A DNA stretch of 6,616 nt from an uncultured Rothia sp. (GTDB taxonomy: Bacteria; Actinomycetota; Actinomycetes; Actinomycetales; Micrococcaceae), in NCBI GenBank assembly GCA_937935205.1, contig CALGXU010000419.1, positions 1 to 6,616 on the forward strand, in the 5' to 3' direction. The position numbers and the translations under genes are program-made. Below, one piece after another: positions 1-5,179 of this stretch (positions within the stretch are counted from its first letter, which is position 1; each line of letters starts with the position of its first letter). The notes under the pieces are model-generated. The model had not been told where the DNA came from, ran no database searches, and saw only the letters and a program-made list of their open reading frames with translations.

Positions 1-301
1 TCACGCCGTCGGTCGCGGTCGGGTTAGAAAGATCGATAGTAACTTCGCTGGAGGAGTCCCAGGTGACGTCCTTTGCGGAGTAGTGGGTGTCCTCGGCGAG
101 CTTCGCGCCGCTCTTCACGTCGGTGGAGAAGGTGTCTGACACCTTCGAGGTGGTGTCCGAAGTGCTCGAAGCGGAGGTGCTAGTTGCGCTAGCGGCAGTA
201 GCGCTGGTATTCGATGCCGAGGTTGCCGAGCAGCCGGTCAACGCCAGGGCTGCAAGGAGGGTAATGGAGGTTGCACTCTTGATGATGCTGTTCTTTTTCA
301 C
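1..301 (-). CDS. Cthe_2159-like (DUF4353) lipoprotein, N-terminal part only
   Basis: The first 100 codons are visible and the gene runs off the left edge. The start is GTG at 301, set by an AGAAGGA Shine-Dalgarno 5 nt upstream; no in-frame ATG exists. Residues 2-3 (KK) and a hydrophobic stretch lead to the lipobox LTGC with Cys24, so the mature protein should be lipid-anchored on the outer face of the membrane. Residues 25-60 are a Ser/Thr/Ala linker. From about residue 78 the text DVTWDSSSEVTIDLSNP resembles the start of the Cthe_2159 carbohydrate-binding beta-helix family, whose founding member is reported to bind acidic polysaccharide. The family call also rests on the neighbours, since such proteins often sit beside VTC and DUF4956 genes. 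It is last in the operon, 159 nt after the polymerase gene, with a stem-loop in between. The lipoprotein call is firm; the family call is moderate because the diagnostic repeats lie outside the window. Confidence 0.8.
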   Translation of the reverse strand, partial: MKKNSIIKSATSITLLAALALTGCSATSASNTSATAASATSTSASSTSDTTSKVSDTFSTDVKSGAKLAEDTHYSAKDVTWDSSSEVTIDLSNPTATDGV

Positions 302-323
302 GGTATTCCTTCTTCGTGTATCA

Positions 324-341
324 CAGCACTATGCAGTGCCG
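324..341 (-). promoter_or_regulatory. Small hairpin upstream of the lipoprotein ribosome binding site
   Basis: Arms at 324-330 and 335-341 pair over 7 bp, one of them G-U in the minus transcript, around the 4-nt loop GCAT. The hairpin ends 10 nt before the AGAAGGA ribosome binding site (307-313) of the lipoprotein gene. It may shape translation of the last gene in the operon, but a stem this short could be chance. Confidence 0.25.
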
Positions 342-404
342 ATGCGGGTTTCGGGTAAGTAGTCTTGGGGTTGGGCCCTGGCCTCAGGGTTCTGTGTCAG
401 GGTT

Positions 405-449
405 CTGGATGTGCGGGGTAGAGCGGGTGCTACTACCCCGCGCATCCAG
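405..449 (-). terminator. Intercistronic 17-bp stem-loop after the polyphosphate polymerase gene
   Basis: Arms at 405-421 and 433-449 are complementary over 17 bp with a single A/C mismatch in the minus-strand transcript; the loop is 11 nt. It begins 11 nt beyond the polymerase stop codon. No T-run follows, so it is not a classical intrinsic terminator. It could act as a U-less actinobacterial terminator, as partial attenuation before the lipoprotein gene, or as a 3' stabiliser of the upstream message. The structure is seen directly; the role is inference. Confidence 0.5.
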
Positions 450-460
450 TTCGAATAGCT

Positions 461-1381
461 TTAGGCGGCTGCGAAACGCTCGGTCAGCAGCTTCTGGTAG
501 TCCTCTTCGGTCAGGGCTTCCACGTTGGGGCGGGTGCCGTCGACCGGTTCCAGGTGCATCCAGTTTTTGATGGTTTCTGCCCACTTGTTGCTTGCCAGCT
601 GCGGGTTCAGCGCCGCCATACCGGTTGCGAACTTGGAGATCTTCGCGGGGGTGATGCCGGCATCCCAGAGGTGCTGGTCTGCTACGGAGGGCTCCACACC
701 GGATTTGGTTTCGATGATGACCGCGTTCGGCAGGCCGTAGGTGGTGCCGACCAGGTTGCCATGGTAGTTGCGGTAGTTCACGCCCGCCATGAGGATGTTC
801 TCGGACAGAGGGGTCCAGGTCAGGTTGGTGTCTACCGTCATACGGGAGGCAACCGGGTTCTTCTCGCTCTGCGGCAGGAAGACCGTGGTACGGCGGTAGC
901 CGGTGGTCAGGACCGCCTCCAGCTTGTGCACGGGACCCGCGAGGATATCGCCGAGTGCTTCGGTGATGTACTCGTGGCCCTCCGCGGTGAGCGTATCGCG
1001 GTTCTCGAAGGTGTACGGGATACGCTTCTTGACGGTCATATCCTGCTCACCGTCGGTCTTGACCTCCAGGAAGGTCAGCTTCGAGTCCAGGTAGCTACGG
1101 GTACGAATCTTGAAGGTGTCGTCGCGGCTGTAGGCTGCCGAGTGGTAGCTCTGCATCTGCGGGGTGTCGAAGTAGACCGAGTCGTAGGCGAAGTCGCGCT
1201 GACCCTTGATTTCCATGACGGAGGCGTCTGCGTCGAGCGTGGAGAGTACCTTGGCGGCGGTTTCTGCGTCGACAATGTACTTGCGGTCCACACGAGTCTG
1301 CATGGCTGCCTTCTCGTTCATGGCTTCGAGGCTGATGCTCTTCCACTCTGCGGGGATGATGCTTGCGGCTGCGTTAGTCAT
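461..1381 (-). CDS. VTC-domain polyphosphate polymerase
   Basis: This 306-residue soluble protein has the layout of a stand-alone bacterial VTC domain, the tunnel-shaped triphosphate-tunnel fold whose yeast member Vtc4 makes polyphosphate from ATP. Visible elements in order: RVDRKY (30-35), VYFDTP (69-74), KIRTR (91-95), FLEVK (104-108), KKR (118-120), GYRR (161-164), R180 with D184, IETK (223-226) and SKF (249-251). These supply the basic residues that hold the phosphate chain and the acidic residues that bind the metal. There is no SPX domain, signal peptide or membrane segment, so it should act in the cytoplasm and need a partner for membrane contact. The ATG at 1381 follows an AGAAGGA Shine-Dalgarno at 8 nt. 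The DUF4956 gene lies 115 nt upstream and the lipoprotein gene downstream. The fold is confident; the product being polyphosphate is family inference. Confidence 0.88.
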   Translation of the reverse strand: MTNAAASIIPAEWKSISLEAMNEKAAMQTRVDRKYIVDAETAAKVLSTLDADASVMEIKGQRDFAYDSVYFDTPQMQSYHSAAYSRDDTFKIRTRSYLDSKLTFLEVKTDGEQDMTVKKRIPYTFENRDTLTAEGHEYITEALGDILAGPVHKLEAVLTTGYRRTTVFLPQSEKNPVASRMTVDTNLTWTPLSENILMAGVNYRNYHGNLVGTTYGLPNAVIIETKSGVEPSVADQHLWDAGITPAKISKFATGMAALNPQLASNKWAETIKNWMHLEPVDGTRPNVEALTEEDYQKLLTERFAAA

Positions 1382-1496
1382 GGGTCTTGTCCTTCTGGGG
1401 GTGCCACCCCGGTGCGCTAGGGGTAGCTGGTCGTGATGGGGGTATTAGGGCTGTCGTGCGGTATGAGTGAATCGGAGGCTTAGATACCGGCTGGTT

Positions 1497-2189
1497 TTAC
1501 TTACCTACCGGGGTGCGCTGGAGCGGAATCATCCGAGTGTCCAGTGTGGCGTGCGCTTCGGCGGTGGGGGCTGCTACCTGGCGGGTTGCAGTAATCTGCG
1601 ACACTGTCGCTTCCACCGCTGCGGGGGTGCCGCCCTCGGGGGTTTCCTTGGGCTGGTAGGTGACGGTGGCGCGGGTCAGGTTGTTCACCATATCCAGCTC
1701 GGTGATCTTCACCGAGGTGACGGTGTAGCCCAGGTGCTTGCTCAGGTAGCTCTTGAGTTCTTCCTCGTCGCTGATGGCACGATCGGCGGTAACGGTCTGG
1801 GTCAGTTCCTTAGAGGTCGGGGCGCTACGCGAGTCGAGGATTGCAATCAGGGCGACCAGGGTAGCCATGAGACCGAAGGCGATGTACGCCGGGCTGATGT
1901 TCACACCGGCAATCATGCCGACCGAGAGGGCTACGAAGTAGTAGCCGACCTCGCGCTGGCTCAGGGCGGTGGAGCGCAATCGGATAATCGACAGGACACC
2001 GAAGAGGCCCATACCCATAGCGGATGCGTTCGATCCGGCGGATACCAGCGCCACCGAGACGGTGAAGATGCCGGCATTGATGACCGCGTAGGAAATCATG
2101 AGTTCGCGGTTGCGGTGCCGCACCATGTAGAGGGTGCAGAGGGCTGCGATGGCTATCGCATCGGCAAGCGCCATGATGAGGATGTTCAT
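1497..2189 (-). CDS. DUF4956 family integral membrane protein
   Basis: This 230-residue protein has about four membrane segments (roughly 3-23, 30-52, 82-96 and 100-118) and a soluble C-terminal part (119-230). The stretch GLFGVLSIIRLRS (61-73), followed by ALSQREVGYYF (75-85), is the conserved core of DUF4956; its arginines R70, R72 and R79 lie beside membrane segments. The soluble part begins with a helix and strand pattern (EELKSYLSKHLG and following) compatible with a small alpha/beta domain. The family has no settled biochemical role, but it is repeatedly found next to VTC-domain genes, as here. I infer a membrane partner, possibly a conduit or anchor, for the polyphosphate polymerase. 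The ATG at 2189 is preceded by CTGGAGA, a good ribosome binding site. It is the first gene of the probable operon; the leader upstream carries a palindrome. Confidence 0.85.
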   Translation of the reverse strand: MNILIMALADAIAIAALCTLYMVRHRNRELMISYAVINAGIFTVSVALVSAGSNASAMGMGLFGVLSIIRLRSTALSQREVGYYFVALSVGMIAGVNISPAYIAFGLMATLVALIAILDSRSAPTSKELTQTVTADRAISDEEELKSYLSKHLGYTVTSVKITELDMVNNLTRATVTYQPKETPEGGTPAAVEATVSQITATRQVAAPTAEAHATLDTRMIPLQRTPVGK

Positions 2190-2442
2190 TGGGTTCTCCA
2201 GATTCGTGTCGTGATATCCGCTGCGCTCTTCGCTGTCTGTTCTTCAGCTCGGTGCTGTGCGTTTTTCGTTTTCTGCTTGGTATCTAGATTCCCGGTTGAA
2301 GCTGTGTTTGCCCTGTGTCAGCCTTAACTTAGAGTTAAGTGTTCACCATCTCGCATAAAATAACTTGTCAAGGGCTCATGTATAGGTAATTTTTCCTTTT
2401 TCGTACACTGCTCCACCTATCCTCAACAGCCTGCAAAGGCAC
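2190..2442 (-). other. Non-coding leader and promoter region of the DUF4956-VTC operon
   Basis: No credible gene lies here. Reading on the minus strand there is an AT-rich block around 2341-2400, a perfect TTGACA at 2371-2366 as a -35 candidate, a 17-nt inverted repeat at 2323-2339, and then about 130 nt of A/G-rich untranslated leader up to the DUF4956 start. No convincing -10 lies at the usual 16-18 nt from the TTGACA (TGGTGA at 17 nt, GATGGT at 15 nt), so the transcription start is uncertain. Confidence 0.4.
2323..2339. promoter_or_regulatory. Inverted repeat, candidate operator of the DUF4956-VTC operon
   Basis: CTTAACT-TAG-AGTTAAG is a perfect 7-bp inverted repeat with a 3-nt centre. 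It lies 27 nt beyond the TTGACA box in the direction of transcription, close to where transcription would begin, and about 134 nt before the DUF4956 ATG. That position suits a repressor operator. I do not recognise it as the site of a known regulator. Confidence 0.4.
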
Positions 2443-2478
2443 AAAAAATGGGCTCCCTCCGATATGGAGGGAGCCCAT
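2443..2478 (-). terminator. Intrinsic terminator of the Pro-rich LAXTG surface protein gene
   Basis: Arms at 2448-2460 and 2466-2478 form a perfect 13-bp stem around the loop ATATC. In the minus-strand transcript it is followed directly by six U residues (plus-strand A-run 2443-2448). It starts 33 nt after the stop codon at 2512. The plus strand has no T-run, so it works in one direction only and insulates the downstream DUF4956 operon. Confidence 0.9.
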
Positions 2479-2511
2479 AAAAGTAGCTAAAAACTTAGCG
2501 ACTAGGCGTTA

Positions 2512-3585
2512 TTATGCCTTCTTGCGCATGCGGGTTGCCACGATGGTCGCACCACCAGCACCCAGAGCAATCAGACCCAGGCCGGCAGCGGTCATCGCAT
2601 CGGATGCACCGGTCTTAGCCAGGGAGGAAGAGCTCTTGGAGGATGCGTTAGAGGAACCGGAGCCCAGGTTGTCGTTCGAGCCGGAGCTCAGCGAAACGCT
2701 GTCAGACTTCTTGGAGTTCTCGTAGTTCGGCTCCTCTTCGCAACCCACGCCATTGTTGTTGGCGTCGAACTTCTCGCGGAAGTCCGGGTCATCCTTAGAG
2801 ATAGAGGTACCACGGTCTGCCCATACGTCAGCGCAGTTCTGGTACTTGTAGGTCTTCTCGTCCTTTGCGGAGGAATCGGAAGCCTGGTCAGACTTCTGCT
2901 CGTCAGACTTCTGCTCTTCGGCAGGCTTCTGATCCTCAGCAGGCTTGGTTTCCTTAGCGTCCTCAACTGCGGGTGCGGAGGTCTCGTCAGCAGGCTTGGG
3001 AGCCTCAGTGGTCGGATCCTGGGTCGGAGCCGGGGTCGAGTCCTCAGAGGGGGTCGGAGTCGGGTTCTCAGAGGGAGCGGGGGTCGGATCCTCAGTGGGA
3101 ACGGGGGTCGGGTCCTCGCTAGGTGCGGGAGCGGGCTGCTCTGCAACCTTAATGGTCACGGTAGCTGCCTTACCGCCGCGGGGAACGTCGCCGTCCTTCA
3201 GGGAGCCGGACAGCAGGTAAATGTCAACGGAAACGCTGCCGTGCAGCTCTTCCTGCCAGGGGATGGTAACGGAGAAGTTGCCAGCCGCGTCAGCGTGGAT
3301 TTCCAGGTAGTCCTGACCATTAATCTTGACGGCACCCTTGTTCAGCTTCAGTGCCAGGACGGAACCGGAGGTGCCGTCAGCGGTCTTGAAGCCCTCGCCG
3401 CCAATGTTCAGACCCTGGCCCTCAACCCATACGTCGGGGGCGATGAACTGTGCAGAGTCTGCGTAGGTGTGGACAACCTGAGGCGCACCTTCAACAGCGA
3501 AGGTTGCGGGGACGGAAGTAGCAACGAGGCCACAGCCGATGAGGGCGGTGGCACCAATGCGTGCGATGTTGTTTCGAATATTCAT
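2512..3585 (-). CDS. LAXTG cell-wall-anchored Excalibur protein, Pro/Glu-rich stalk
   Basis: This 357-residue surface protein has a signal peptide at 1-30 ending ATFA, with cleavage likely after Ala30. Residues 31-147 form a beta-rich domain I cannot name, containing GEGF (63-66), DGTSGS (70-75), LNKG (81-84), NFSVTIPW (103-110) and YLLSGSLKDGD (123-133). A stalk of 8-residue PSEDPTPx-type repeats (155-192) and a Lys/Glu/Asp-rich stretch (200-246) follow. Residues 248-283 are an Excalibur module: Cys251, then the calcium loop DANNNGVGCE with D274, N276, N278, G279 and Cys282. A Ser-rich linker leads to LAKTG (322-326), a hydrophobic helix (331-350) and the tail RMRKKA. A sortase, probably class E, should attach it to peptidoglycan. 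It is a paralogue of the gene at 3902-5128, with about 62 percent identity over residues 1-147 by hand count. The start lacks a Shine-Dalgarno and is probably leaderless. The ligand is unknown. Confidence 0.9.
   Translation of the reverse strand: MNIRNNIARIGATALIGCGLVATSVPATFAVEGAPQVVHTYADSAQFIAPDVWVEGQGLNIGGEGFKTADGTSGSVLALKLNKGAVKINGQDYLEIHADAAGNFSVTIPWQEELHGSVSVDIYLLSGSLKDGDVPRGGKAATVTIKVAEQPAPAPSEDPTPVPTEDPTPAPSENPTPTPSEDSTPAPTQDPTTEAPKPADETSAPAVEDAKETKPAEDQKPAEEQKSDEQKSDQASDSSAKDEKTYKYQNCADVWADRGTSISKDDPDFREKFDANNNGVGCEEEPNYENSKKSDSVSLSSGSNDNLGSGSSNASSKSSSSLAKTGASDAMTAAGLGLIALGAGGATIVATRMRKKA
3010..3123 (-). repeat. Tandem 24-nt repeats coding the Pro/Thr/Glu stalk
   Basis: About five imperfect 24-nt units encode PSEDPTPV, PTEDPTPA, PSENPTPT, PSEDSTPA and PTQDPT (residues 155-192 of the surface protein). 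On the plus strand this appears as recurring GGGGGTCGG and TCCTCAG words. Such in-frame units can expand or contract by slippage and change stalk length without breaking the frame. Confidence 0.8.
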
Positions 3586-3591
3586 GCCCCC

Positions 3592-3597
3592 ATTCTA
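3592..3597 (-). promoter_or_regulatory. -10 box TAGAAT, probable leaderless start of the Pro-rich surface protein
   Basis: On the minus strand TAGAAT is followed by only 6 nt (GGGGGC) before the ATG at 3585. RNA polymerase normally starts 6-8 nt past the -10 box, which would place +1 at or next to the A of the ATG. No Shine-Dalgarno is present. No good -35 is seen; CCGGTA lies 17 nt upstream. The other paralogue has the same geometry. Confidence 0.6.
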
Positions 3598-3607
3598 ACG
3601 AGCGAAG

Positions 3608-3628
3608 CTTGGGATACCGGCTCCCAAG
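3608..3628. promoter_or_regulatory. Inverted repeat at the -35 region of the Pro-rich surface protein promoter
   Basis: CTTGGGA and TCCCAAG form a perfect 7-bp inverted repeat with a 7-nt centre, just upstream of the TAGAAT box and covering the -35 position. It is a candidate repressor or activator site. The repeat is seen directly; no regulator can be named. Confidence 0.35.
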
Positions 3629-3663
3629 ACGCTAATTTGCCATGACCTGACTCACAAATAGGG

Positions 3664-3685
3664 GGTTTCTTGAAGGTTTCTTGAA
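3664..3685. repeat. Tandem 11-bp direct repeat upstream of the Pro-rich surface protein gene
   Basis: GGTTTCTTGAA occurs twice back to back (3664-3674 and 3675-3685), and a third TTGAA lies at 3693-3697. The 11-bp step is about one helical turn, the spacing used by PhoB/OmpR-type response regulators. It lies about 80-100 nt upstream of the ATG, a suitable place for an activator. Regulation is inference. Confidence 0.4.
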
Positions 3686-3820
3686 GGCGTGGTTGAACTA
3701 TATAAGCCTTTTACACCGCCGTGCACCCCTAAAGCCTCAACCTTACATTGAAGAAACCAACAAGCACATACCCCACCCCATCAGCACAGTCCAACAACAA
3801 AAACCACCCCGTTAAACGCG
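3686..3820 (-). other. Intergenic stretch between the two surface-protein genes
   Basis: This is the rest of the 316-nt gap between the paralogues. It holds no credible gene. On the plus strand 3745-3812 is made almost wholly of A and C, so the minus strand is G/T-rich, with GGGGTGGGG and a five-T run. A TATATAG word at 3705-3699 (minus) could be a second, distal -10 for the downstream surface gene, but no -35 fits it well. Confidence 0.3.
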
Positions 3821-3860
3821 AAAATCCCCTCCGCCCAAATGCTCAAAAGCATTCAGGGGA
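3821..3860 (-). terminator. Probable terminator of the Ala/Ser-rich surface protein gene
   Basis: In the minus-strand transcript an inner stem AATGC/GCATT with a 6-nt loop is enclosed by an outer CCCCT/AGGGG pairing (extended by one T-A pair in DNA) with unpaired bases between. ATTTT follows. It begins about 40 nt after the stop codon at 3902. The stem is less regular than the terminator at 2443-2478, so confidence is moderate. Confidence 0.55.
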
Positions 3861-3901
3861 AGGGACCCTCACGCACACCGCACCGGGCGGCGGCAATAGT
3901 T

Positions 3902-5128
3902 TTAGGAGTTCTTGCGGTTACGCACAGCAGACACGCCAGCAACACCCAGACCCAGAGCTACCAGGCCCATACCGGCAATGGTGAAGGCATTAGAAGCACC
4001 GGTGTTCGCAAGGGAGGAGCGCTGAGCTCGGCTCGAAGTGTAGTTGCTCGAAGAGGAGGAAGAACCCAGGTTGTCCAGACCGCCGGAGTTGCGGGAAGAA
4101 GAACCCGAAGAAGTGTTGGAGGAAGAACCGTCGGTCACCTCGCTATTGATGACCTCGCAGCCCCAATCATTCTTGTCATTATCGAACTTCTGACGGAAGT
4201 CCGGGTGGCTCTTATGAATGGGTGCCAGGCCAGCAGCGGCAACCTCTGCACAGTTCGCGAAGCGAGTGCTCTCAGCCGAAGCGCTCACCTGCTCGGTAGC
4301 AGAGGTGGAATCACCCAGCTGATCCTTCGCATCGTTCGCAATGGCTGCGTTCTGATTAGCAGAAGCCGACTCGGTAGCAGATGCCGAAGCGCTCGCAGAA
4401 GCGGAGGGGGTAACCACCACAGAAGCGGAAGCCGATGCGGTAGCCGAGGGGCTCACCGAAGCGGTTGCGGAAGCCTTCTCATCGGCGCGGTTCTTAATCT
4501 TTGCATCCACGGAGGCAACGACCTCATCAGAAGCAGTCGCGGAAGCCGAGGGGGTTGCAGCTGCGGAAGGCGCCGCAGAAGTAGAGGAGGTAGCAGCAGC
4601 GGAGGGGGTAGCCACCACGGAAGCGCTCGCGGTTGCCGAAGCGCTCGCAGATGCGGTAGCGGAAGGGGTTGATTCCTGAACGGAACGAGCCTCAATCTTC
4701 ACGGTGGCTGCCTTGCCACCGCGAGCGGTGTCATTGTCCTTCAGGGAGCCGGAGAGCAGGTAGACGTCCACGGAGATACGCTCATTCAGGTCGTCCTGCC
4801 AGGGAATGGAAACGGAGAAGTTGCCCTTCTCATCAGCCTGAACTTCCAGGTAGTCCTTGCCGTCAATCTTGACGGAGCCCTTGTTCAGCTTGATAGCGAT
4901 GATGGAGCCGGAGGTGCCGTCCTGGGTCAGGAAGCCTTCGCCGGTAATCTTCAGGGTTTCGCCCTTGTACCAGACCTCAGAAATGTGGGAGGCCGCCTTG
5001 TCGGAGTAGACGTGGGTGACGGACTCTTCACCGTTCTGAGCGAAAGTTGCGGGGATTGCGGTGACCGCCAGACCGCAACCGATCAGGGCGGTGGCACCGA
5101 AGCGAGTGATAGTGTGTCGAATGTCCAT
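3902..5128 (-). CDS. LAXTG cell-wall-anchored Excalibur protein, Ala/Ser-rich stalk
   Basis: This 408-residue surface protein is a paralogue of the gene at 2512-3585. The signal peptide ends ATFA at residue 30. Residues 31-147 repeat the unnamed beta-rich domain without gaps (GEGF, DGTSGS, LNKG, NFSVSIPW, YLLSGSLKDND). The stalk (154-258) is almost pure Ala and Ser with some Thr, Pro and Val, interrupted by the charged segment DEVVASVDAKIKNRADEK (201-218). The Excalibur module spans 290-325 with Cys293, Cys324 and loop DNDKNDWGCE; D321 replaces the usual glycine and W322 the usual small residue, so calcium binding may be altered. A Ser-rich linker precedes LANTG (373-377), a hydrophobic helix (380-401) and the tail RNRKNS. 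It should be wall-attached by a class E-like sortase not encoded here. A TAAAAT box 6 nt before the ATG and the lack of a Shine-Dalgarno suggest a leaderless mRNA. The function is unknown. Confidence 0.9.
   Translation of the reverse strand: MDIRHTITRFGATALIGCGLAVTAIPATFAQNGEESVTHVYSDKAASHISEVWYKGETLKITGEGFLTQDGTSGSIIAIKLNKGSVKIDGKDYLEVQADEKGNFSVSIPWQDDLNERISVDVYLLSGSLKDNDTARGGKAATVKIEARSVQESTPSATASASASATASASVVATPSAAATSSTSAAPSAAATPSASATASDEVVASVDAKIKNRADEKASATASVSPSATASASASVVVTPSASASASASATESASANQNAAIANDAKDQLGDSTSATEQVSASAESTRFANCAEVAAAGLAPIHKSHPDFRQKFDNDKNDWGCEVINSEVTDGSSSNTSSGSSSRNSGGLDNLGSSSSSSNYTSSRAQRSSLANTGASNAFTIAGMGLVALGLGVAGVSAVRNRKNS
4355..4669 (-). repeat. Low-complexity Ala/Ser stalk with a duplicated block
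   Basis: Codons 154-258 encode alternating Ala-Ser runs. A block reading SATASAS, VV, A or V, then TPSA appears twice (around residues 164-177 and 228-243) on either side of the charged segment 201-218. This suggests internal duplication of a stalk unit. GCN/TCN-rich DNA of this kind is prone to slippage and length change. Confidence 0.7.
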
Positions 5129-5134
5129 CCCATC

Positions 5135-5140
5135 ATTTTA
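5135..5140 (-). promoter_or_regulatory. -10 box TAAAAT, probable leaderless start of the Ala/Ser-rich surface protein
   Basis: On the minus strand TAAAAT is followed by the 6 nt GATGGG and then the ATG at 5128, so transcription should begin at or beside the start codon. No Shine-Dalgarno exists. An earlier ATG overlapping the box is out of frame. No strong -35 is visible; CGGATA lies 17 nt upstream. Confidence 0.6.
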
Positions 5141-5179
5141 TCCCCGCATGGCGGGTGTATCCGCCTGTCCAGGGGCTAT

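Noticed and set aside
384..407. Direct repeat TCAGGGTTCTG at 384-394 and 397-407
   Set aside because: It is real but short, two copies beside the larger stem-loop. I could not assign any role or distinguish it from a local duplication.
1397..1410. GGGGT/ACCCC mini-hairpin next to the VTC ribosome binding site
   Set aside because: The 5-bp stem with a 3-nt loop in G/C-rich DNA is easily chance, and it leaves the ribosome binding site free.
554..1420. Long plus-strand open frame (288 codons) opposite the VTC gene
   Set aside because: It is the antisense shadow of a gene with clear VTC motifs and a good ribosome binding site; its translation is Gly/Val/Arg-rich with no family resemblance. High-GC coding DNA commonly leaves such open antisense frames.
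1467..2327. Long plus-strand open frame (286 codons) opposite the DUF4956 gene
   Set aside because: Its translation is full of His, Gly, Cys and Arg without motifs, while the minus strand gives a coherent membrane protein. Treated as a shadow.
2341..2348. GTTCACCA on the plus strand as a Pho box
   Set aside because: It matches part of the Streptomyces PHO repeat unit, but no second unit follows at 11 nt. A single short match is not enough.
3745..3812. A/C-only stretch, G-rich on the minus strand, as a G-quadruplex or rut site
   Set aside because: Only three G4-type runs are close together on the minus strand, and no plus-strand gene would use a rut site here. Noted as composition only.
3839..4672. 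Plus-strand frame rich in Arg, Gly and Ser opposite the Ala/Ser stalk
   Set aside because: The composition is the mirror of the Ala/Ser codons on the other strand. No start signal or domain supports it.
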